64,000 nt of DNA from Ramlibacter sp. (GTDB lineage: Bacteria > Pseudomonadota > Gammaproteobacteria > Burkholderiales > Burkholderiaceae_C). Shown piece after piece: positions 55,463 through 63,520 of the stretch. How positions within the stretch are numbered: position 1 is the stretch's first letter; each line of letters begins with the position of its first letter. The stretch is from positions 16,995-80,994 of the forward strand of contig NZ_JARXAB010000027.1 in NCBI RefSeq assembly GCF_029866045.1. Reading direction: 5' to 3'. The notes beneath the pieces are model-generated. The model had not been told where the DNA came from. It was given only the letters and a program-made list of their open reading frames with translations, and ran no database searches. Made by a program: the position numbers and the translations under genes.

Positions 55463-56706
55463 CGCGCACACAGGCCGGGCCCCAGGCGGCCGCCCACACT
55501 GCCGAGACCGCACCTCGTAAAGGCCCGCTCGCGAAGTTCACCGTATTGGATGCTTCACGGGTGCGTGCTGGTCCGACGGCGGTACGCACCTTCGCCGACT
55601 TGGGTGCGCGCATCATCAAGCTCGAGATTCCCCCTGGCGCCCCGGGTGGCGACGACATGATCGGCGGCCGTGACCACAACCGGGCCGACTACGAAAACCT
55701 GCACCGGAACAAGGAAAGCCTCACCCTCAACATGAAGGCGCCCGAGGGGCTGGAAATTCTCCAGGCGCTGGTCAAACAGGCGGATGTCTTCATCGAGAAC
55801 TACCGGCCGGACGTGAAGTTTCGCCTGGGCATCGACTACGAGTCCCTGCGCAAGATCAACCCGCGGCTGGTTTACGCCAGCATCTCCGGCTTCGGCCAGG
55901 ACGGGCCGTATGCCAACTGGCCTGGCTTCGACTCGATCGCCCAGGGCATGGGTGGCCTCATGAGCGTGACAGGCAAGCCTGGCGATGGTCCCATGCGCGC
56001 CGGCATTCCGCTGGCTGACCTGTGCGCCGGCCACTTCTGCGCCCAGGCGGTCATGGCGGCGCTCTTGGAGCGCAGCACCACCGGCGAGGGGCAATGGGTT
56101 CACACCTCCCTGCTGGAAGCCCAGATCGCGATGCTGGACTTCCAGGCCGCCCAGTGGCTGATCGACGGCAAAGTGCCCGAGTCCACCGGGAACGAACATC
56201 CACTCACAGTGCCCACCGGCGTCTTCGCCACGGCGGACGGCTATATCAACGTTGCCGCTATCGGGCAGACCATGTGGAAACGTCTGTGCGCGGCGATCGG
56301 CGCGCCGCAACTCGTGGACGAGCCCGGCTTTGGCTCTGACCCGGAGCGCGTCGCCAACCGGGCCCGCGTCAACGAGTCGGTGGGCGCCATCTTCCGCACC
56401 CGTCCGACGGCGGACTGGACCCGTATCCTGCTGGACGCCGGCGTGCCTTGCGGCCCTATTCACACCATCGACCAGGTGTTCGCCAACGAGCAGGTCCGTC
56501 ACCTGGGCATCGCTCGCCACATGGCGCACCCTGAGATGGGGGACATCCAGGTAGTGGGCCTGCCGATGCAGTTCTCGGCCCACCCGCGCGAGCAGGGGCC
56601 CATGAACCCCGCGCCCAATCAGGGCGACCAGACCGACGCCATTTTGGCCACGCTGGGCTACACGCCTGATCGCATCGAGGCGCTGCGCGCCGGCCACATC
56701 GTCTGA
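55459..56706 (+). CDS. CaiB/BaiF (class III) CoA transferase
   Basis: A 415-residue family III CoA transferase. The start of the fold reads FTVLDASRVRAGPTAVRTFA, the catalytic aspartate is Asp187 in GIPLADLCAGHF, and the NYRPDVKFRLGIDYESL segment is typical. It moves CoA between carboxylic acids, so it could start the pathway by transferring CoA from a later intermediate, in addition to the ADP-forming synthetase. About 25 residues of polar N-terminal extension precede the domain. It starts 4 bp inside the DUF35 gene. Confidence 0.9.
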   Translation: MTRTQAGPQAAAHTAETAPRKGPLAKFTVLDASRVRAGPTAVRTFADLGARIIKLEIPPGAPGGDDMIGGRDHNRADYENLHRNKESLTLNMKAPEGLEILQALVKQADVFIENYRPDVKFRLGIDYESLRKINPRLVYASISGFGQDGPYANWPGFDSIAQGMGGLMSVTGKPGDGPMRAGIPLADLCAGHFCAQAVMAALLERSTTGEGQWVHTSLLEAQIAMLDFQAAQWLIDGKVPESTGNEHPLTVPTGVFATADGYINVAAIGQTMWKRLCAAIGAPQLVDEPGFGSDPERVANRARVNESVGAIFRTRPTADWTRILLDAGVPCGPIHTIDQVFANEQVRHLGIARHMAHPEMGDIQVVGLPMQFSAHPREQGPMNPAPNQGDQTDAILATLGYTPDRIEALRAGHIV

Positions 56707-56721
56707 TACACAAGGAACACC

Positions 56722-57723
56722 ATGGCCCGACTCGTCGCCGCCTTCGGCAGCTCCCACAGCATCATGCTGGTCTCGCAGCGCGAGGACTGGCAGCACCGGT
56801 TCCGGGAGATCGACACCAAGAACCCCCACTACTTTGACAAGGCCGGCAACAAGACCGACTACGCCGCGTTGCTGGCGGCGGCACCCGAGGGCGCCGCCGA
56901 CATGGCCTCACCAGAGAAAATGGGCGAGCGCTATGACGCGGCCCAGGACGCGATGGACGAAGTCGGTCGGCGCGTTCGCGAGGCACGGCTGGACGTGCTG
57001 CTGATCGTCGGGGACGACCAGACCGAACTGTTTCGCACCAGCAACAACCCGCCGATCGCCATCTTTTACGGGCCGACCATCCGCAACACCGCCCGTGAGC
57101 CGGCTGCGCCCAACGACAACTGGGTGAAGTCCGCTCGGATGTGGCGCCACGAGCCCGAGGTGGACCGGGAGTACCCGGTCAAAGCCGATCTGGCCGAATG
57201 GCTGATCCGGCAACTGTGCGACCGCGACTTCGACATCACCGCCATGGACGGCCTCGAGCGCGGCCAGTTCGAGGGCCATGCCTTCCAGTTCGTCCACCGC
57301 CGCCTGCTCCAGGGGCACGAGTTGCCAGTGATCCCGATCATTCTGAACACCTTCGACCCACCCAACCAGCCCACGCCGCGCCGCTGCGTGGCATTGGGCC
57401 GGGCCCTGCGCGAGCTGGTGGCGCAGTGGCCCGAAGACCTGCGAGTGGGGGTGATCGCGTCGGGTGGCCTCAGCCACTTCGTCGTTGACGAAGACCTGGA
57501 CCAGCGTGTCATCCGCGCCATCCGGGAGAAGGACAGCAAGACTCTGGCATCCTTGGACCCCAAGCAGTTGCAGGCGGGTAGCTCCGAAATTCGCAACTGG
57601 CTGGTGGTCGGGGAGATGGTGCGGGACCTGGACATGGAGTGGCTGGCGTACATCCCCGGCTACCGGAGTGACGCCCTGACCGGCACCGGCCTTGCCTTTG
57701 CCGCCTGGAAGACCCTGGATTGA
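56722..57723 (+). CDS. Class III extradiol dioxygenase, LigB family (altered iron ligand)
   Basis: A 333-residue protein homologous to LigB, the catalytic subunit of protocatechuate 4,5-dioxygenase. His12 (FGSSHSIM), the acid/base His252 (ASGGLSHFV) and Glu289 (GSSEIRNWL) match LigB His12, His195 and Glu242. The second iron ligand, His61 of LigB, aligns with Gln100 in LLIVGDDQTELF. Unlike LigAB there is no small LigA-type subunit nearby. It most likely opens the ring of a catechol-type acid, producing the substrate of the LigJ-like hydratase. Whether Gln100 is a ligand or another residue takes over is open. Confidence 0.87.
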   Translation: MARLVAAFGSSHSIMLVSQREDWQHRFREIDTKNPHYFDKAGNKTDYAALLAAAPEGAADMASPEKMGERYDAAQDAMDEVGRRVREARLDVLLIVGDDQTELFRTSNNPPIAIFYGPTIRNTAREPAAPNDNWVKSARMWRHEPEVDREYPVKADLAEWLIRQLCDRDFDITAMDGLERGQFEGHAFQFVHRRLLQGHELPVIPIILNTFDPPNQPTPRRCVALGRALRELVAQWPEDLRVGVIASGGLSHFVVDEDLDQRVIRAIREKDSKTLASLDPKQLQAGSSEIRNWLVVGEMVRDLDMEWLAYIPGYRSDALTGTGLAFAAWKTLD

Positions 57724-57772
57724 TAGGTAAGCCCAATAGCCGTCTGAGCGATCGAATGAAAGTAGTACGACC

Positions 57773-58453
57773 ATGAGTGATCCCCATGTGAAGCGCCTGC
57801 GCCGGCTCGACGCCTGCGCTGTCTCCGACGCCCTGGACAAACTGGGCCTGCCCGGCGCCGTCACCGGCATCGCGCAGCGCAGCGGCGAGGGCCGCGTCGC
57901 CGGCCGCGCCGTCACCATGAAGGTGGGGCCCGGTCAGCCACCGCCCGGCCCGCCCAAGCACCTGGGCTGCACCGCAATTGAGCAAGCAGGCGCGGACGAC
58001 ATCATCGTCGTCGAGCAGCGCAGCGGCGTGGAGGCCGGCTGCTGGGGCGGCCTGTTGACCCTCGGCGCCAAGATGCGCGGTGTGGCGGGCGTGGTGGCCG
58101 ACGGTCCGCTGCGCGATGTGGACGAGGCCATCGCCTACAGCTTTCCGGTCTGGAGCCGCAGCCTCACATCGCGCACCGCACGGGGCCGGGTGGTGGAGCT
58201 GGGCACCCAGGTGCCGGTGACGCTGGGCGCGGGCCCGAATGCCGGCGGCGAAGTAACGGTCCACCCCGGCGACTACCTGCTGGCCGACCGCAGTGCGGTC
58301 ATCGTCATCGCTGCGGCCGACATCGAGCGCGTGCTCGAGGCCGCCGAGATGATCGTCGCCCGCGAGGCCGCCATGGCCAAGGCCATCCTGGCCGGCACGC
58401 CCATCGGCCAGGTCATGGGCGGCAACTACGAACACATGCTGGAGAACCACTGA
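57773..58453 (+). CDS. RraA/LigK-like protein, first of three
   Basis: A 226-residue member of the RraA/4-hydroxy-4-methyl-2-oxoglutarate aldolase fold. The conserved Arg-Asp pair that binds substrate and, through water, the metal is present in VVADGPLRDVDE. The metal-loop region reads CWGGLLTLGAKMRG. Family members cleave 4-carboxy-4-hydroxy-2-oxoadipate to pyruvate and oxaloacetate or inhibit RNase E; the catabolic setting favours the first. It starts 49 bp after the dioxygenase gene. Confidence 0.85.
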   Translation: MSDPHVKRLRRLDACAVSDALDKLGLPGAVTGIAQRSGEGRVAGRAVTMKVGPGQPPPGPPKHLGCTAIEQAGADDIIVVEQRSGVEAGCWGGLLTLGAKMRGVAGVVADGPLRDVDEAIAYSFPVWSRSLTSRTARGRVVELGTQVPVTLGAGPNAGGEVTVHPGDYLLADRSAVIVIAAADIERVLEAAEMIVAREAAMAKAILAGTPIGQVMGGNYEHMLENH

Positions 58454-58454
58454 A

Positions 58455-59120
58455 ATGACGACCCCTCAGGACGCCAACGTCGCCCGTGCGGCCAAGCTCG
58501 ACACCGCCACGCTCAGCGACGCGCTGGACAAATTGGGCATTGCCGGCCAGTGCTACAAGATCAAGCCGCGCGATGGCGGCTTTCGCATGGCCGGCCGGGC
58601 CTGGACGCTGCTCTATGGCCCGTCGGGCAAGCCTTCGGGCACCGTGGGGGATTACATCGACGATGTGCCCCCGGGCAGCGTGATCGTGCTGGATAACGGT
58701 GGTCGCGAAAACGCCACCGTCTGGGGCGACATCCTCACCGAGATTGCCCACCGCCGCGGCATCGCCGGCACCGTCATCGACGGCATTTGCCGCGACACCC
58801 ATTTGTGCACGAGCCTGGGCTACCCGGTCTTCAGCAAGGATCACTGGATGCGCACCGGCAAGGACCGGGTGCAGGTCGAGGCCACCGGCGTGCCGGTCAA
58901 CATCGGTGACGCGCGCGTGGCCCCCGGCGACATCCTCAAGGGCGATGCCGACGGAGTGATCGTGATCCCCAAGGAGCACGAGGAAGAAGTGCTCAGGGTG
59001 GCGGAGTCCATCGAGGAGGCCGAAGAGCGCATTCGCCAGGCGGTCCGCGGCGGCATGCGTTTGGACGAGGCCCGCAAACAGATGAAGTACCACCAACTCC
59101 AGACCCGGGAGGGCGCATGA
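58455..59120 (+). CDS. RraA/LigK-like protein, second of three
   Basis: A 221-residue paralogue. SDALDKLGIAG at the N-terminus matches the first copy (SDALDKLGLPG). The Arg-Asp pair is in VIDGICRDTHL and the metal loop in VWGDILTEIAHRRG. Near the C-terminus a charged helix (KEHEEEVLRVAESIEEAEER) replaces the sequence of the other copies. It follows the first copy by 1 bp and overlaps the third by 4 bp, so the three are made together and may form mixed trimers or act on different aldols. Confidence 0.87.
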   Translation: MTTPQDANVARAAKLDTATLSDALDKLGIAGQCYKIKPRDGGFRMAGRAWTLLYGPSGKPSGTVGDYIDDVPPGSVIVLDNGGRENATVWGDILTEIAHRRGIAGTVIDGICRDTHLCTSLGYPVFSKDHWMRTGKDRVQVEATGVPVNIGDARVAPGDILKGDADGVIVIPKEHEEEVLRVAESIEEAEERIRQAVRGGMRLDEARKQMKYHQLQTREGA

Positions 59121-59785
59121 AGCCAGACCGTGTGGACCCCGCATTGACCACCCGGGCCGACTTCGCCCGCCTGCCGGCCGATGTGGTCGCGGCGGCTGCG
59201 AAGCTGCCGACCGCCACCTTGCACGAAGCCGGCGGCAAGATCGGCGCGCTGCCCTCCGCCATCAAACCGGTGGACCCGGGCATGCGCTGCGCGGGCAGCG
59301 CGCTCACGGTGCACAGCCCGCCCGGTGACAACCTCTGGCTGCACCGTGCCCTGGAAATCGCGCGGCCGGGCGATGTGATGGTGGTGTTCGCCCAGGGCGC
59401 TTACGAGCATGGCTACTGGGGCGAAATCATGGGCACGATGGCCCAGGTGCGCGGCCTCGGCGGCCTGGTGATTGACGGCGGCGTGCGCGACGGGGTGCTG
59501 CTCGCAGAGATGGGTTTCCCGGTGTTTTCCCGCGGCTTGTGCATTCGCGGAACGGGCAAGGACTATGGCGCCACCGGCTGGATCGGCCATCCGATCCTGG
59601 TGGGGGAAATTACCGTGCACGCTGGCGACCTGATCGTGGGCGACCGCGATGGGGTGGTGGTCGTGCCGCAGGCCCGTGCTGCCGACGTGGTGACCGCAAG
59701 CGAGCGCCGGGAGGCGGAAGAGGCCGCAATCCTGAATCGTCTGCGCGCCGGTGAGACGACGATGGCCGTCTACGGTTTCAAGTAG
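59117..59785 (+). CDS. RraA/LigK-like aldolase, third of three
   Basis: A 222-residue paralogue, the closest of the three to characterised 4-carboxy-4-hydroxy-2-oxoadipate aldolases. The metal loop GYWGEIMGTMAQVRG keeps the acidic residue after Trp-Gly, the Arg-Asp pair is in VIDGGVRDGVL, and it ends AGETTMAVYGFK. It should cleave the product of the LigJ-like hydratase to pyruvate and oxaloacetate (or a related pair). It is the last gene of the rightward arm; the convergent DUF2878 gene stops 39 bp downstream. Confidence 0.88.
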   Translation: MKPDRVDPALTTRADFARLPADVVAAAAKLPTATLHEAGGKIGALPSAIKPVDPGMRCAGSALTVHSPPGDNLWLHRALEIARPGDVMVVFAQGAYEHGYWGEIMGTMAQVRGLGGLVIDGGVRDGVLLAEMGFPVFSRGLCIRGTGKDYGATGWIGHPILVGEITVHAGDLIVGDRDGVVVVPQARAADVVTASERREAEEAAILNRLRAGETTMAVYGFK

Positions 59786-59824
59786 ACGCCCGCCCTGCGA
59801 GAGGGGACACCCGGCGGCCGCTTC

Positions 59825-60352
59825 TTAGCCTGCCGGGTTGGCCACGCGGTCTGTGCTTCGAGCCAGCCAGACCAGAAGGGGCATGGCAATCGCCCAGGCC
59901 AGTGCCAGCGCCGCGAAATTCAGCGGGGTGGCCACCAAGGTCGCCGCTCCCAGCTTGGCACCGGCCAGGTAACTCAACGGTCCGAAGATACCGCCCAGCA
60001 CCGCCGAGAGGGACCAGTGGCGGCGCTGCAAAAAGGACATCGACGCGTCGAGGGTCAATCCGAACAGCGCCCACAGGGCCCAGAGCCAGAACGGGCTGAG
60101 TGGGCCGAGCGAGGCGCCTTGAAAGGTGATGAACCCGCCCGCTTGCAGGAAGGAGTCAAAGCCAAGCCCGAGGAGCCAGGCCGCTAGGGCAAGCCCCAAC
60201 TCCCTCTTTGGGCGCGGACTGAAATAGCGCAGGTGAGCCGCCGCAAGCAGGGCAGAAAGCGCAAGCGCCGCGCCCTCATAGCCAGGCGCGACGCCGGCGA
60301 CCAGCGCCCACCAGGCCACCTGAAAACCGACGGCGTTGATCACAAGGTTCAT
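59825..60352 (-). CDS. DUF2878-family inner-membrane protein
   Basis: A 175-residue protein of five to six hydrophobic helices with short polar loops (residues 45-52 SPRPKREL and 108-113 LQRRHW). NAVGFQVAWWALVAG at the start, and GPLSPFWLWALWALFG with GIFGPLSYLAGAKLG, are typical of DUF2878, which has no known function. It does not appear to belong to the catabolic operon, being on the opposite strand. Confidence 0.82.
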   Translation of the reverse strand: MNLVINAVGFQVAWWALVAGVAPGYEGAALALSALLAAAHLRYFSPRPKRELGLALAAWLLGLGFDSFLQAGGFITFQGASLGPLSPFWLWALWALFGLTLDASMSFLQRRHWSLSAVLGGIFGPLSYLAGAKLGAATLVATPLNFAALALAWAIAMPLLVWLARSTDRVANPAG

Positions 60353-60702
60353 GGGGTGCCTGCCTCAGGTGGCGCGCCCACTGCATCATGACCTTCTGTG
60401 CTGTTGTCTGAACCTGCCACGATCACACCGGACCCTTCCATGAACGCGGCGCCATGAGACTACTCGTCGCCGCTGTTTGTCATGTTAGCGTCTATCGACA
60501 GCCATGCAGCCAAGGTGGCGATCGACTGCGCCGAAACGAGCGCCCAAGCAGCGGTACGCGGCTACCGTTGATCGGGGGAGGTCGGGTTGGCTTGCATAAT
60601 CAAACTGACAAGTTAAGATTCTCAGGACGCGTCTGGGGCAAGCGCAAGATTGGGTTGCCGCTCCCGCTTCAAATGCAAGTCCGCCTGCCACGAGGAGAAC
60701 CG
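60353..60702. other. 350-bp divergent region between DUF2878 and carotenoid oxygenase genes
   Basis: No gene is supported. The frame before the oxygenase is open from 60454, but the translation is not family-like and the strong ribosome binding site at 60692-60699 marks the true start. The region carries a candidate promoter at 60591-60618 and otherwise nothing I can name. Confidence 0.5.
60591..60618 (+). promoter_or_regulatory. Candidate sigma-70 promoter for the carotenoid oxygenase gene
   Basis: TTGCAT (60591-60596) and TAAGAT (60613-60618) are separated by 16 bp, about 85 bp before the ATG. The -35 overlaps TTGCATA, which equals one half of the candidate GntR sites near 44909 and 45036, so shared control is conceivable but unproven. 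Confidence 0.35.
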
Positions 60703-62181
60703 ATGCAAGTCGAGCAGTTGCCCCCGATCGTTACCACCTTGAGTGACCTCGAGCACCCCTATATGAAGGGGGCCTGGACCCCGATGTACGGCGAGGTAAA
60801 TGCCAGCCGGCTGGCAGTGATCGAGGGAAAAATCCCGACGGACATCGACGGGATCTATGTGCGCAACACCGAGATTCCGGTGCACGACCCGATCGGGCGC
60901 TACCACCCCTTCGACGGCGACGGCATGCTGCACCTGATCAGCTTTCGCAACGGGCAGGCCGACTACCGCAATCGCTTTGTGCGCACCCGTGGCTTTGAGG
61001 CCGAGCAGGAGGCCGGGCGCTCGCTTTGGGGCGGCCTGATGGCGCCGCCGGGCGCGTCGCTGCGCCCGGGCTGGGGCGCTCACGAGGGGCTCAAGGATTC
61101 GTCCTCCACCGACGTGGTGGTGCACGCCGGCAAGGTGGTCTCCACCTTCTACCAGTGCGGTGAGGCTTACCTGCTCGACCCCGACACCTTGGAGAACCAG
61201 GGTCTGGCCGGCTGGGCGCCAATCGACGGCGTGTCGGCGCACACCAAGGTGGACGAGTCGACCGGCGAGATGCTGTTCTTCAACTATTCCAAGCATGCGC
61301 CCTACATGCACTACGGCGTGGTCGACCAGCACGGCAAGCTCGTGCACTATGTTCCGGTGCCCGTGCCCGGCCCCCGGCTGCCGCACGACATGGCCTTCAC
61401 CCGCAACTACGCCATCCTCAACGACTTGCCGCTGCATTGGGACCTGGAGGCACTCAAGGGGGGCTTCCACGCCACCCGGATGCATGACCGGGCCTCGCGC
61501 TTTGGCATCATCCCGCGCCGCGGCAACGGGCAGGACATCCGCTGGTTTGAGGCCGCGCCGACCTACATCCTCCACTTTCTCAATGCCTACGAGGAGGGCG
61601 ACGAGGTGGTGATGGACGGCTATTTCCAGGAGAACCCCGAGCCGGGGCCAATGCGCGATGCACCGCGCGGCTTCGCCCACCTCATGGGCTTTCTGGACCA
61701 GCACATGACGCGGCCGAAGCTGCACCGGTGGCGATTCAACCTCAAAACCGGAACCACCACCGAGCAGCACCTCGACGAGCGGGTCCTGGAGTTCGGCATG
61801 TACAACCAGCGCTATGCGGGGCTGCCTTATCGCTACGCGTACTCGGCGGTGGCAACGCCGGGCTGGTTCCTGTTCGACGGTTTCGTCAAGCACGACCTGG
61901 TGTCCGGGCAGTCCTGGTCGCTGCAACTGGCCGAGGGCCGCTACGCCAGCGAGGCGCCCTTCGTACCCCGCATCGACGCGAAGGACGAGGACGACGGCTA
62001 CCTGGTCAGCTTCATCATCGACGAGAACACACAAACCTCGGAGTGTGTGCTGATCGACTGCAAGCGCTTTGAGGCGGGCCCGGTGGTGCGCATTGCGCTG
62101 CCGCACAAAATCAGCAGCGGCACCCACAGTTGCTGGGCCGACCGGCGCTTCGTCCGCGACGGAATGCTCCCGCCGCCCTGA
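60703..62181 (+). CDS. Carotenoid/lignostilbene-type oxygenase
   Basis: A 492-residue seven-bladed propeller protein of the carotenoid cleavage oxygenase family. The four iron-binding histidines are visible as His180 (VSAHTKVD), His228 (LPHDMAFT), His291 (YILHFLNAYEEG) and His475 (SGTHSCW). Bacterial members cleave either apocarotenoids or stilbenes such as lignostilbene. With an aromatic catabolic cluster next door and no carotenoid genes, a stilbene-type or similar lignin-derived substrate is the better guess. The ATG at 60703 is fixed by GAGGAGAA 3-10 nt upstream. Confidence 0.9.
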   Translation: MQVEQLPPIVTTLSDLEHPYMKGAWTPMYGEVNASRLAVIEGKIPTDIDGIYVRNTEIPVHDPIGRYHPFDGDGMLHLISFRNGQADYRNRFVRTRGFEAEQEAGRSLWGGLMAPPGASLRPGWGAHEGLKDSSSTDVVVHAGKVVSTFYQCGEAYLLDPDTLENQGLAGWAPIDGVSAHTKVDESTGEMLFFNYSKHAPYMHYGVVDQHGKLVHYVPVPVPGPRLPHDMAFTRNYAILNDLPLHWDLEALKGGFHATRMHDRASRFGIIPRRGNGQDIRWFEAAPTYILHFLNAYEEGDEVVMDGYFQENPEPGPMRDAPRGFAHLMGFLDQHMTRPKLHRWRFNLKTGTTTEQHLDERVLEFGMYNQRYAGLPYRYAYSAVATPGWFLFDGFVKHDLVSGQSWSLQLAEGRYASEAPFVPRIDAKDEDDGYLVSFIIDENTQTSECVLIDCKRFEAGPVVRIALPHKISSGTHSCWADRRFVRDGMLPPP

Positions 62182-62197
62182 GCCAAGTGGGCGAAGA

Positions 62198-62235
62198 CAT
62201 GACAAAGGGGCAGCCGAGGCTGCCCCTTTGTCATG
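62198..62235. terminator. 17-bp perfect hairpin between convergent genes
   Basis: Bases 62198-62214 pair perfectly with 62219-62235 (core GACAAAGGGGCAGC) around a 4-nt CGAG loop. It lies 17 bp after the oxygenase stop and 38 bp before the stop of the ABC binding protein on the other strand. The arms contain AAA/TTT tracts but there is no long T run outside; it probably works in both directions. Confidence 0.75.
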
Positions 62236-62272
62236 GGAAAAAGACGCCGACGGGAGGCCGGCGCCCTGCGGC

Positions 62273-63463
62273 TTATTTGATGATGCCGCTCATGGGGTCG
62301 GAGACCTTGGTCCACTTGCCACCCTTGACCTGGTCGATCGAGACGAGCTCCGGGTTGACGTGGTTGGCCTTGAAGCTCTGACGCGAGTAGGTGGTGAAGT
62401 CCTGGTGACTGCTCGCCTGCAGGGCCTTGACCGCGGCGTCAGTGGTCAGGTTGCGGCCGACCGACTGCAACGCGCTGAGGAACCAGCTGGTGTAAGAGTA
62501 GGAATTGCCCGCGTTCTCGTCGGCGTCCATATTGAACTTCTGCTTGAAGGCCGTCATGAACTTCATCGCGTCGGCCTCCCTGGAGCTTGCGTCGTGGAGG
62601 CGCCAGCCGCCGATGCCGTAGAGGCCATCGACAGCGTCCTTGCCCACCCCGATCACGATGGTGCTGCGACCCGGCAGTGCGGTCAGGACCTTGACGTTCC
62701 AGCCCAGCTTCTTGGTCTCGGCCATCACCGCCACCGTCTCGCGGGTGATGGTGCCAGCCACGATCAAGTCGACGTTGGCCGCCCGCATCCGGGCCACCTG
62801 GGAAGAGAAGTCGATGTCGCCAGCCTTCCAGGCCGCCTCGGCCGCGACGGTAAAGCCGCCGGCCTCCTTTTGGGCCTGGGCGACGCCAGCCTTGACCATG
62901 TCACCGAACGGGCCCTCTTGGTAGATCACGCCCACGCGCTGGGGCTTCCAGTTCTTGGCCGCCCAGGACACGCCGGTGGCGGTGGTGCTGTCGTAGTTCT
63001 GCACAGTGGTAAAGACCAGCGGGCTGCCATTGGCCGTCCTCTGGATGATGTTCGAAGCCGCCCAGGGCGCGAACAGGATCACGTTGGCGTCGATCACCAT
63101 TTTGAGGGTGGCCAGGTTGGCCCCCGACCCGAAGGGATTGATGATCGCGAACACGTTGTCGCTCTTGGTGAGCTTTTGCACCGCGCGCACCGCCTGCTGG
63201 GGCTGGCCGGCGTTGTCCTCGACGATCAGCCGGATCCGGCGGCCATTGATGCCGCCGGCGGCATTGACCTCGTCGATGCGCAGCTGCATCGCGTTGCGCA
63301 GGGAGGGCATGCCCGCAGCCACTGGACCGGAGAGGTCCAAGTGGGTGCCCAGCACGATCTCGGTGTCGGTCACGCCCTGGCTCTGAGCCTGGGCGAGGCC
63401 GCTGGCGCCCAGGCCTGCCGCCAGGGCGGCACCGGCCAGAAGGGTGCGTCGTTGGAATTTCAT
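62273..63463 (-). CDS. ABC transporter substrate-binding protein, branched-chain amino acid/aromatic type
   Basis: A 396-residue periplasmic binding protein (Peripla_BP_6, LivJ-like). The N-terminus MKFQRRTLLAGAALAAGLGA has a twin-arginine-like signal. The mature part starts with VTDTEIVLGTHLDLSGPVAA and has EVNAAGGINGRRIRLIVEDN, both typical. Many such proteins in Burkholderiales bind aromatic acids rather than leucine. No permease or ATPase genes follow within the window. The ATG at 63461-63463 is used; 58 bp separate it from the acyl-CoA ligase stop. Confidence 0.9.
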   Translation of the reverse strand: MKFQRRTLLAGAALAAGLGASGLAQAQSQGVTDTEIVLGTHLDLSGPVAAGMPSLRNAMQLRIDEVNAAGGINGRRIRLIVEDNAGQPQQAVRAVQKLTKSDNVFAIINPFGSGANLATLKMVIDANVILFAPWAASNIIQRTANGSPLVFTTVQNYDSTTATGVSWAAKNWKPQRVGVIYQEGPFGDMVKAGVAQAQKEAGGFTVAAEAAWKAGDIDFSSQVARMRAANVDLIVAGTITRETVAVMAETKKLGWNVKVLTALPGRSTIVIGVGKDAVDGLYGIGGWRLHDASSREADAMKFMTAFKQKFNMDADENAGNSYSYTSWFLSALQSVGRNLTTDAAVKALQASSHQDFTTYSRQSFKANHVNPELVSIDQVKGGKWTKVSDPMSGIIK

Positions 63464-63520
63464 GGGGTCGTCTCCTTCAGTCATGGGTAGTCGGTTTGGC
63501 CGTCGAGGTCGCTTCCATCG

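Noticed and set aside
60622..62205. A 527-codon open frame antisense to the carotenoid oxygenase gene
   Set aside because: The plus strand encodes a complete four-His oxygenase with a ribosome binding site; the antisense frame is compositional.
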